This document shows, one piece after another, positions 20,401 through 29,700 of a DNA stretch of 64,000 bases. This DNA is from Chitinophaga rhizophila (GTDB taxonomy: Bacteria > Bacteroidota > Bacteroidia > Chitinophagales > Chitinophagaceae), in assembly GCF_019492185.1 (NCBI RefSeq), contig NZ_JAICCF010000004.1:682001-746000 (forward strand), given 5' to 3'. The stretch's first letter is position 1, and each line of letters begins with the position of its first letter. The notes beneath the pieces were generated by a model, which was not told the origin of the DNA, did no database searches, and was given only the letters and a program-made list of their open reading frames with translations. A program made the position numbers and the translations under genes.

Positions 20401-20714
20401 TATGCTTCCTGTTCTTCTTCATCCAGGCTGCGGATATCTTCAAAAGCGCAGGAGGGGGCTATATCTTTATACACAATTTGCACCTGCTGACTGTAATTCT
20501 CCAGGTCAAACCCTGTTCTGAGAATAGGGTGAATATCCATCATCAGGCGCAATGCTTTTGTAAAACGTTCCTGATCGTCTATTCTTGGAACATAGTAAAC
20601 GAACTGATCATGGTATACTGCTGCATGAGGGTTCTTTAATGTCAGAAAGACCATTCCTTTCTGGATGTCACTCATAGGATATACATCTTCGATATGTATA
20701 CTGGCTGTCTTCAT
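14430..20714 (-). CDS. NRPS, C-A(Ser)-T-C-A-T
   Basis: 2094 aa. It starts directly in a C domain (YPMSDIQKGM; HHAILDG near 148) with no docking domain. Next come A1 (core A3 near 606), T1 with GGDSI near 985, C2 of the same unusual class (HHAILDG near 1196), A2 (A3 near 1658) and T2 with GGTSI near 2033. A1 reads D-V-W-H-V-S-L-I-D-K, a Ser code. A2 reads D-T-E-S-I-G-T-V-C-K, which I cannot assign; the Glu at the third pocket position hints at an amine-bearing side chain. Residues from A1 into the N-lobe of C2 are nearly identical to module 2-3 of the 20740-31623 protein. Its start corresponds to the T-C linker of that protein, so the two genes look like a split of a once continuous chain. The next acceptor is the KS of 10795-14397. 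Confidence 0.96.
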   Translation of the reverse strand: MKTASIHIEDVYPMSDIQKGMVFLTLKNPHAAVYHDQFVYYVPRIDDQERFTKALRLMMDIHPILRTGFDLENYSQQVQIVYKDIAPSCAFEDIRSLDEEEQEAYIRDFMLEDRYKPYDFKQAPLWRINLFDLDDINSLYLIQFHHAILDGWSMASFNTQLFNIYAALQSDSDYRPAPLQASVKDAIVEEIAERNNVKTIEFWKEKLEDYNKLNIFTSVPVFDEYRKHLSREMTRQLKEQVVKDGVSYKNVIYGAFTYVLKVLAREDDFVCGIVSNTRPVIKDGDKVLGCFLNTLPMRLAFGNYKDLTWLEYFRAIEADMTVLKTKDRSTLYEISRISGKKMGAENPFFDILFNYIDFYNIYKELSLSSTEAKHLKKQKNIKLRSYEATNTYLDINLIDGTDDSIELHYKSTRVLTPGITLEKIQGYLEEVLSVYLSTPDAKINMTKFLSADDQDQINNFNATDTAYADKVVLDLFEEQVSTAPERIAVSDGNAQLSYGMLNEMTGQLADYLHQQYTIGAEELVGIRLDRSTDMLVAILGILKAGAAYVPVDMHYPEERISYIQADSRYKVCIDAAFMERFVQVRANYDSQYRIDGTYAYAIYTSGSTGEPKGVLNSHAGLYNRLLWMRDELGITADDIILQKTPYTFDVSVWELLLPGITGSELVFAKPEGHKDPAYLQELIYNKQITVLHFVPSMLGIFLEQLEPGKCDSLQHVVCSGEALPASMVADFKRRLPGVRLYNLYGPTEAAIDVTFVELTNAVNVTIGKPVANTRIYIVDEQLQQQPIGVPGELLIEGVQVAAGYLNKPALSAERFIPSPFRAGERIYRTGDLAKWLPDGEIAYLGRIDHQVKIRGNRIELGEIETKLEESPYVEQGVVVVKGEGAHRYLAAYVIPAEGYDQDELYAYLSARLPEYMVPGVITTMESFPLTVSGKLDRKALPEPVLNSSDSYVAPRTDNEQRLAEIWMKVLGITQVGIHDNFFRIGGDSILSIRLISRVNKVFNVTLTIGQLYEAGTIAQLSVLLEDQLLAHASRSRIKEEITARVDSLRERILPQIPGAADVYPMSDIQKGMVILSTLNPQAGVYHDQFVFHMPASDPVLFREAFSRLVSRHATLRTHFDLTTYGEEVQIVDESISFDIEYHDLRNHESSAQEQHIREFMVSERQRPFNTSTNMWRADVFRLSQEMDMLVLQFHHAILDGWSVASLNTELIQTYQQIEQQLALPIEPLKSTYRDAVIEELYEKHNADTIGFWKQELSDYKRLNIFRNIGTVKGYTKQYDTEFIYKLKKKCRTEGISLKTVFYGALTYVLKVLSCEEDFVLGMVTNNRPVIEDGDKILGCFLNTIPVRNRLQNSHHLSWIEYFKNIEQQLSDLRSKERLTLYEIARVTNEKSSVGAPFFDILFNYADFHIYNNLGTVSGAAGKSFSEKRLNVTSYEATNTDFDIDVIVSRDTVRLTYSLRNMLRPDISLEQFQEYMDQVLSAFLQHPDQATGNTELISTTEKEKILSLFSVSETPYKVAATIPELLRKQVARHAQKAALVDREKEISYAELEEYSNQFADYLQQHHHIQKGDFVVVEMERCAWMIIAMLGVMKAGAVHVPVNPQYPDAHKGFIYNDCNASLVINDNFVGAFVAVKETYGKSFTSEVTGEDLAYVIYTSGSTGQPKGVLIRHASLADYAFTFRAYFQLTAEDSIVQQASIAFDTSMEEIFPMLISGGAVVIYNGQNDIDQLFQLCEDYRISILSTNPFVLQHLNSVYDKYSFAFRALISGGDVLKPTYISNLWEKVAIYNTYGPTETTVCATYHKVAAIDHILPIGKPIANRSVYLLYPETVQLTPVGAIGEICISGAGVSAGYLNRPALTAEKFVADPFHAGQQMFRTGDLGRWLPDGSIEFFGRKDDQVKIRGYRIEPGEVEAVLLRAEGIKDATVLAKGANDESRQLVAYIVPGEAYVKEALLAHMKKLLPEYMVPALFVEMEALPQTLNGKTDKKALPWPIDVQTQAVEFELPEGPEEQQLAAIWKEVLHLEVIGVRNNFFELGGTSITVLKLRQRIEQEMGIAVNIVDLFTHNTIRDFAAFIRPGGLEEIADNTMSEVLKF
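17223..19347 (-). repeat. 2.1-kb NRPS repeat, copy in the 14430-20714 gene (A-T-start of C)
   Basis: Nearly identical at DNA level to 23539-25654, with a constant offset of 6316 bp and no indels where I compared them. It covers the A(Ser) domain from its C-A linker (FNATD region), the T domain, the T-C linker and the first part of the next C domain, ending shortly before HHAILDG. Differences are scattered single bases. This points to a recent duplication or ongoing gene conversion. Confidence 0.9.
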
Positions 20715-20739
20715 AACTAATTATTTAAATAACCTGGAT

Positions 20740-23700
20740 TTAAAAGTCGTTCATGATCTCCGCTCTCAGACTGTCCAGAGACATCCTGATATCATCGCGG
20801 ACTTTCTGGCTTTCTTCGGCGGATGCGGCATTGGTTTCTAACTGCTCACATAGACCTGCGATTGTCGGAGATTCGTATAACTGTGCGATCGTCAGCACAA
20901 CATTAAATGCCTTGTTAATACGGCTGATCAACCGTATCGACATAATGGAGTCGCCGCCAATGCGGAAGAAATTGTCGTGTACACCCACCTGTTCCAGGTT
21001 CAGTACCTCTGACCAGATTTCTGCCACACTAATTTCTGTAGCTGTGCGGGGCGCTACGTAGCTGTCTGACTTGATAATAGCAGGCTCCGGCAAAGCCTTG
21101 CGATTCAGCTTTCCACTGACTGTCAGCGGGAAGCTTTCCATCGTTGTAATTACGCCCGGTACCATGTAATCCGGCAACCGCGCGGATAGGTACGCATACA
21201 ACTCATCCTGGTCATAACCTTCAGCAGGTATTACATAGGCGGCCAGATACCGGTGCGCGCCCTCTCCCTTCACTACTGCAACACCTTGTTCTACGTATGG
21301 ACTCTCCTCCAGCTTTGTTTCTATCTCTCCTAGTTCTATCCGGTTACCACGGATCTTCACCTGGTGATCTATCCTACCCAGGTAAGCAATCTCTCCATCT
21401 GGCAACCACTTAGCCAGATCTCCCGTACGGTATATCCGGTCACCAACACGGAACGGACTAGGTATGAATCGCTCCGCGCTAAGTGCAGGCTTATTCAGAT
21501 AACCTGCTGCTACCTGTACGCCTTCTATCAGCAGTTCACCAGGTACACCTATAGGCTGCTGTTGCAATTGTTCGTCGACAATGTAAATACGGGTATTTGC
21601 AACCGGTTTTCCTATCGTTACGGTTGCTGCGTTTGTCAGTTCCACGAAGGTCACGTCAATAGCTGCCTCCGTCGGACCATACAGATTGTACAACCTAACA
21701 CCTGGCAACAGCCGCTTGAAGTCTGCCACCATTGATGCAGGTAAGGCTTCCCCACTGCATACTACATGTTGCAAGCTATCGCACTTACCTGGCTCCAGCT
21801 GTTCCAGGAAGATGTCCAGCATTGACGGAACAAAGTGTAATACCGTAATCTGTTTATTGTAAATCAACTCCTGCAGATATGCAGGGTCTTTATGTCCTTC
21901 CGGTTTGGCAAATACCAGCTCACTACCTGTGATCACTGGTAACAATAATTCCCACACCGATACGTCAAATGTATAAGGCGTCTTTTGTAGGATAATATCG
22001 TCTGCTGTGATACCCAGTTCATCGCGCATCCATAACAGGCGATTGTATAAACCGGCGTGGCTGTTCAGCACTCCTTTAGGCTCGCCGGTAGAACCGGAGG
22101 TATAGATGGCATAAGCATAAGTGCCGTCAATACGATATTGGCTGTCATAGTTAGTGCGTACCTGTGCAAACCTCTCCATAAACGCAGCATCTATGCAAAC
22201 CTTATAACGGCTGTCTGCCTGTATATAACTGATCCTTTCTTCCGGATAATGCATATCTACCGGGACATAGGCAGCCCCTGCCTTCAGGATACCTAGTATA
22301 GCTACCAGCATGTCAGTACTGCGATCCAGGCGGATGCCCACCAATTCTTCTGCACCTATTGCATATTGCTGATGCAGGTAGTCTGCCAGCTGTCCGGTCA
22401 TTTCATTCAGCACCCTGTAGCTAAGTTGCGTACCCAAGTCAGATACTGCGATACGCTCCGGTGCTGTTGCTACTTTTTCTTTAAATAAATCTAATATTGC
22501 TTTATCGGCATACCCTATATCCGTAGCATTGAATCGCGCAAGCTGGGCCCTATCATCGTCCGACAGAAAGCTTGTCTTGCTTATTGTAAGATCCGGACTT
22601 GTAAGATAGATGGTCAGCACCTTATTGAAATATGCATGCAGCTGATCCAGGCTTACACCAGAAAGCAGCTCCCTTCTTAGCTTATATTCGACTACCAGCT
22701 CTTTTCCCGAGAGATTCACATTAAAATCAAAAGCTGTATTGGTCGTTTCATAAGAATTTACATTTAATAGCTGCTGACTGTCACGTATCTCATTAACTGC
22801 ATTCAACTCGTCATAAATGTAGAAGTCTACGTAGTTAAACAACACATCGAAGAAAGGAGAGCCTGCAGAGGCCTTTTCATTTGTGATGCGGCTGATTTCA
22901 TACAAGGTCAGGCGCTCCTGCTGCTTCAACTGTATCAATTGCTTCTCCAACTGCAGAAAATACTGCTTCCATGACAAACTTGCGACTCCTTCCATGCGAT
23001 TTCGCACAGGAATGGTGTTCAGGAAACAGCCTAATATATTATCTCCATCTTCGATTACCGGACGGTTATTACTTACCATTCCGGTTACAAAATCCTGCTC
23101 CCGGCCAAGCATATGCAACACATACACAAAAGCGCCATAAAGCAAGGTCTTAACAGTTATACCGTCCTTTCTACACCTTTTTTCCAGTTCATACTTAAAA
23201 GAGAAGTCATATGCCTTTACCAGATTGTGATTGCAGAATCCACTCTCAAATATCCCTAACCTGTTATAGTCAGCCAGCTCCTCCTGCCAGAACGCAATGG
23301 TAGCCTGGTTATGCTTTTCGCATAGTTCTTCTATTACGGCATCCTTGAGAGTAGCCTTCAATGGATGTAATTGTGCAGACGGATCGTTATAGATACTAAA
23401 CAATTCAGTATTGAGCGACGCTATACTCCAGCCATCCAGAATGGCATGATGGAATTGAAAGAGGAACAGGTCAGTGGTGGGTGTTACGCGGAATACATCT
23501 GCTCTCCACATAAATGTATCCGGACTAAAGGGTCTGCCACGCTCACTGACCATAAACTCTCTGATATGCTGTTCCTGTGCTGATGACTCCTGATTACGCA
23601 GATCATGGTATTCAATGTCAAAACTGATCGATTCATCCACTATCTGTACTTCCTCACCATAAGTCGTTAAGTCAAAATGTGTACGCAGCGTTGCATGCCT

Positions 23701-26700
23701 CGATACTAGTCGCAAGAACGCCTCCCGGAATAATACAGGATCTGATGCTGGCATGTGAAATACGAATTGGTCATGGTATACGCCCGCCTGCGGGTTCAGC
23801 GTAGAGAGTATCACCATCCCTTTCTGAATATCGCTCATTGGGTATACATCTGCTGCACCTGGTATCTGTGGAAGTATACGCTCTCGCAAACTGTCTACAC
23901 GGGCAGTAATCTCTTCTTTGATCCGGCTACGGCTTGCATGCGCCAACAACTGATCTTCCAGCAATACACTTAACTGGGCGATGGTGCCGGCTTCATATAA
24001 CTGACCAATCGTCAGTGTAGCGTTAAATACTTTGTTAACCCTGCTGATCAAACGGATTGATAAAATGGAGTCGCCGCCTATCCGGAAGAAGTTGTCATGT
24101 ATACCTACCTGTGTGATGCCCAATACCTTCATCCAGATCTCTGCCAGCCGCTGCTCACTGTCTGTGCGAGGAGCGACATAACTATCTGAACTATTCAATA
24201 CTGGCTCCGGCAAAGCCTTGCGATTCAGCTTTCCACTGACTGTCAGCGGGAAGCTCTCCATCGTTGTAATTACCCCCGGTACCATGTACTCCGGCAACCG
24301 CGCGGATAGGTATGCATACAACTCATCCTGATCATAACCTTCGGCAGGTATCACATAGGCGGCCAGATACCGGTGCGCGCCCTCTCCCTTCACTACTACA
24401 ACTCCTTGTTCTACGTATGGACTCTCCTCCAGCTTTGTCTCTATTTCTCCTAGTTCTATCCGGTTACCACGGATCTTCACCTGGTGATCTATCCTACCCA
24501 GGTAGGCAATCTGTCCATCCGGTAACCATTTAGCCAGATCTCCGGTACGGTATATCCGTTCGCCAGCACGGAACGGACTAGGAATGAATCGCTCAGCGCT
24601 AAGTGCAGGCTTATTCAGATAACCTGCTGCCACCTGCACACCTTCTATCAGTAGTTCACCAGGTACACCTATAGGCTGCTGTTGCATTTGTTCGTCCACA
24701 ATGTAAATACGGGTATTTGCAACCGGTTTTCCTATCGTTACGGTTGCTGCGTTTGTCAGTTCTACAAAGGTCACGTCAATAGCTGCCTCCGTCGGACCAT
24801 ACAGATTATACAACCTAACACCTGGCAATAGCCGCTTAAAATCTGCCACCATTGATGCAGGTAAGGCTTCCCCACTGCATACCACATGTTGCAGGCTATC
24901 GCACTTACCTGGCTCCAGCTGTTCCAGGAAGATGCCCAGCATTGACGGAACAAAGTGTAATACCGTAATCTGTTTATTGTAAATCAACTCCTGCAGATAT
25001 GCAGGATCTTTATGTCCTTCCGGTTTGGCAAATACCAGCTCACTACCCGTGATCCCTGGCAACAACAACTCCCACACCGATACGTCAAACGTATAAGGCG
25101 TCTTTTGAAGGATAATATCGTCTGCTGTGATACCCAGTTCATCCCGCATCCATAACAGGCGATTGTATAAACCGGCATGGCTGTTCAGCACTCCTTTAGG
25201 TTCGCCGGTAGAACCGGAGGTATAGATGGCATAAGCATAAGTGCCGTCAATACGATATTGGCTGTCATAGTTAGCTCGTACCTGTACAAACCTCTCCATA
25301 AACGCAGCATCTATGCAAACCTTATAACGGCTGTCTGCCTGTATATAGCTGATCCTTTCTTCCGGATAATGCATATCTACTGGTACATAGGCAGCGCCTG
25401 CCTTCAGGATACCTAGTATAGCCACCAGCATGTCAGTACTGCGATCCAGGCGGATGCCCACCAATTCTTCTGCACCTATTGTATATTGGTGATGCAGGTA
25501 GTCTGCCAGCTGTCCGGTCATTTCATTCAGCATCCCGTAGCTAAGCTGCGTACCCAAGTCAGATACTGCAATGCGTTCCTGCGCTGTCGCTACCTGCTCT
25601 TCAAACAAGTCCAATACCACTTTGTCCGCATATATCGTATCTGTCGCATTGAAACCGGCAATTTCTACATCTGCAGCAAGAGAAAGCTGATTTAACTGAA
25701 TGTCTCGGGTGACAAACTGTTGTAACAGTGTATGGAAATGACCGGTTAGTCTGTCGATTGCTGCAATATCATATTTGTTTGCATTGAATCGAAAATCCAC
25801 CTGTAAGGCATTCTCTCCTGGCAGCACCAGAATATTGAAATCGTAATTGGTTTGCTCAAAGACGTTAACTGCCTCTACAGATAATTTTTGATCTGACTCA
25901 GCCACATTGCCCTTCACCGCTTCCTTTACAGGGAAGTTTTCAAACACCATGATATGATTGACCAATTCCTGTGCCTTGATCGTTGCCAGGTTAAGATAGT
26001 GATGCGCAGTACTGTCAATTCCTTGTTGTTGTACTGCCACCAGCAGTTCTGAAATGGTCTCGCTACCGTTATACCGGATACGTACAGGTATTGTGTTGAT
26101 GAATAGCCCAACCATTCTCTCAATATCCTGCATATCTGCAGGCCGGCCGGATACAACTGCACCAAACACTACATCTTTTGTATTGTTATACCTGGACAAT
26201 AATACTCCCCATACTGTCTGTAAGAAAGTACTCTGGGTAATGGACAATTCATTACATAGCTGTCTGACACGTTCAAACAATGCGCCATCTATAGTTACTG
26301 ACATCACTTCATCTTCATAGCCGTCTTCTATAGTATTTTTTGTAAAAGGCACCGTAGATACTGTATCAAAATCTGCCAGATAATGTTTCCAATAATCGTA
26401 TGAGGTATTATTATCTCTCTCCTTCAGCCAATGGATATAGTCCGCATAAGGTTTTATTGCAGGCAAGGTTTTTTCCGCCAGCAAATTATTAAAATCCTGG
26501 ATCAGGATATTCATACACCAACCATCCATCAGAATATGATGATGACTCCACACAAATTCATACCTGTTATTGCCAAGGTCCAGTAATTTCAGACGCATCA
26601 GAGAGTCTGCTGTAAGGTCAAAGCCTTGCTCCCTGTCTTGCCGCTTAAACTGTTCAACATAGGCGTCAATATCCTCCTCCGGCAAAGACGCAGGCAGCTG

Positions 26701-29700
26701 CGCATGGTAAAATGCTGCTGTCACATCTTTACGCACAATCTGCAACGGCACATCCGACAGGCTATTGACAAAGCTCGTTCTCAATACTCCATACCGGTCT
26801 ATCAGCTGCTGGAATGCATCCCTAATGGCCTCAGGCTGCATAATGTCTGTGTTTATACGATAGGATATCTGCTCAAAATACTGCGCACTGGATGTCTCGG
26901 TCAACCAATGATAATATATACCTTGCTGCAAGGGAGAAAGTTCATATATATCTTCCACCCTACGATCCGCATTAATTGTGTTCACTTCAGCAATAGACAA
27001 CCCTTTATAGGACAAATCAGATGGCGTTTTAAAAGTATTATACTCGCTTGCTACATTTTCTATCAGGCGAATAAGCGCCAGTTTATAAGCAGCTGACAGG
27101 CGCTGGATTGTTGCCTGCGTATACAGCTGGCTGGAATAATTGATGCTGAGGAACAGCTGTTCCGCAACGATGGAACCCGATATATTGAGTACAACATTTT
27201 CTGCATTCTCTTCAGCAATGTTATTACCTGCTGGTTCGGCTGCATAGCTGAACCCTGTCTTATTGTCCGCACCAAAAGAGTTATCAAAATTGCCGAGATA
27301 GTTGAATAAAACAGAAGGTGTGTAGCTCAATGCCTGATAGTCCTCTCTCAGATATTTTAACATCCCGAAACCGATTCCCTTACCTGGTATTCTCCGCAGG
27401 TCTTCCTTCACAGCAACCAGGCTATCTTCATTCGGTATATGCAACACAAAGGGATACATTGTTGTAAACCAGCCGATAGTCCTGCTGATGTCTACATTTC
27501 TAATGATCTCTTCTCTGCCATGCCCCTCCATTTTAATAATAACTTTGTCCTGTCCGAATACCTCAAGGATAGCACTGCCCAACGCCGTTAGAAGCACATC
27601 ATTGATTTCCGTATTATATACCCTGTGTACTCTTGTCTGTAACAGGTTAGTGATATGTTGATCTAACACAAAGCTTTCCTGATCCTGTAGAAAAACCGGT
27701 GTATTGAAAGGAAAATCAGTTTTAAGACGTGGTACCTGCTGAGCAACAAGCTCCTGCCAGTATGCAGCTTCTGCCAGCAATTTTCCACTATTGGCATACT
27801 CCTGTTGGAGCTGCGCCCACCGTCGGAAGGAATCTGTTTTTTCTGGCAGGCGGGCATTAACTTGGGTATAGAGTAACTGAAGGTCCTCAATAAATATTCT
27901 CCACGACACTGCATCTATTACAAGGTGGTGTGCAATTATAAGAAGACGGTCGCCATCCGCCCTGGTAAAATGTGCTACTTTCAGCAACGGACCATTTGTC
28001 AGGTCGAATGACGCCTGTAAAACATTCCCAACTTCCTGCATATCCGCTGCCCCATAGGACGTCAGGGTATAACTCTTTACTGTGGACGGATTATTAGATG
28101 CCTGCCATTCACCCTCCTGCTGCTGAAATACTAACCTAAGTGCGTCGTGGTGTTGCACAATGGTGGCCAGACATTTATCAAGCAGTCCCATATCAATCGG
28201 GCGTTCACTCTTCAATACCAGTGACTGATTGAAGTGTTGCGGCACAGGGAAGTTATCAAATAAGTAACGCTGAACTGGTGTAAGCAATACATCTCCAACT
28301 ATGGCAGATTGATCTGCGCCAGTTGACTGACGTACCAGCAGCTTGGCAAGTGATGACAATACAGGCGCTTTAAGCACTTCTTCTACCCGCAGGGAGTAAC
28401 CGGATTGCCTCAGCCGCGATACGATCTGGATGGCTTTAATGGAATCTCCGCCGAGGTTGTAAAAACTTTCGCTCATGCTGATCTTCTCCTTTCCCAATAC
28501 CGCTGTACAAACGTCTGCTAGTACCTGTTCCTGCTCATTGCTTGGAGCAACATAGGCGACGCTATCTGACAAGCTACCTTGTTTCATAGCCAGCAGTTTC
28601 TTTCTATCCGCCTTGCCGCTGGCGTTCAGCGGCATGGTATCAATCTGAATAAAATGGGCCGGTACCATATAATAAGGTAGCTTCCCTGCGAGATAATCTC
28701 TCAAATCTGCAACACTTTGCTTTTCTGCTGCTACAATATAAGCTACCAGGTCGTGCTGTCCGGTGGTTACTTCCTTGGCCAATACCACCGCGTCTGCAAT
28801 CGTCTCCTTTGTTCGCAGATGGTATTCAATTTCGCCCAGCTCTATTCTGAACCCCCTCACTTTGACCTGGTCGTCTACCCTTCCCAGGAAATGGATGTTA
28901 CCATCGGGTAGCCAGACTGCCAGGTCGCCGGTATCATACAGTTTCTCACCATCGTTGAAAGGATTAGCAATAAATCGCTCGGCGGTCAGCTCCGGGTTAT
29001 TTACATATCCTCTCGCTAATCCTTTACCTGCAATGTATAACCTGCCTTTTACGCCTATAGGCACCAACCTCCGTTGCTTATCCAGCACATACATCTGTAT
29101 ATTCGATATCGGCTTACCTATCGGAATAATATTATCTGCTCTTTCGGCAGTACAGTCATACCAGGTTACATCAATGCTTGCCTCGGTCGGACCATACAGG
29201 TTCATGAGTGATACGCCCGGTAAACCTTCTACGAATAGGTCCCTATGGTTTTTTGATAATGCTTCCCCACTTGTGAATACCTGTCGAAGGGTATGCAATT
29301 TTACCTTCTCCTCCGGGAACTGTTTCAGATATTGGAGGAATGTAGACAACATTGATGGTACAAAGTGCATCACTGTTACTTCACCGTTATCAATTGCATC
29401 TACAATAGCGGCAGGATTCTTTTCTCCCTGCGGCTCCAGCAGATGTACACTGGCTCCATACAGACTCCACCAGACCAATTCCCATACGGATACATCGAAA
29501 GAATAAGTCGTCTTCTGAAGTATTACATCTGATGCCTGCAGTCTGTAAGCTTGCTGCATCCATACCAGCCGGTTCACCAGTGAATGATGCTCAATCATCA
29601 CTCCTTTCGGATTACCCGTTGAACCCGAAGTATAAATAACATAAGCCAGCGATGCAGGAGTATTTATTTTCTCCGGATTTTGCACTGGCAACACATTTGC

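Noticed and set aside
17223-25654. The long repeats as a mobile element or CRISPR
   Set aside because: They are coding module duplications; there is no transposase, terminal inverted repeat, short spacer pattern or target duplication.
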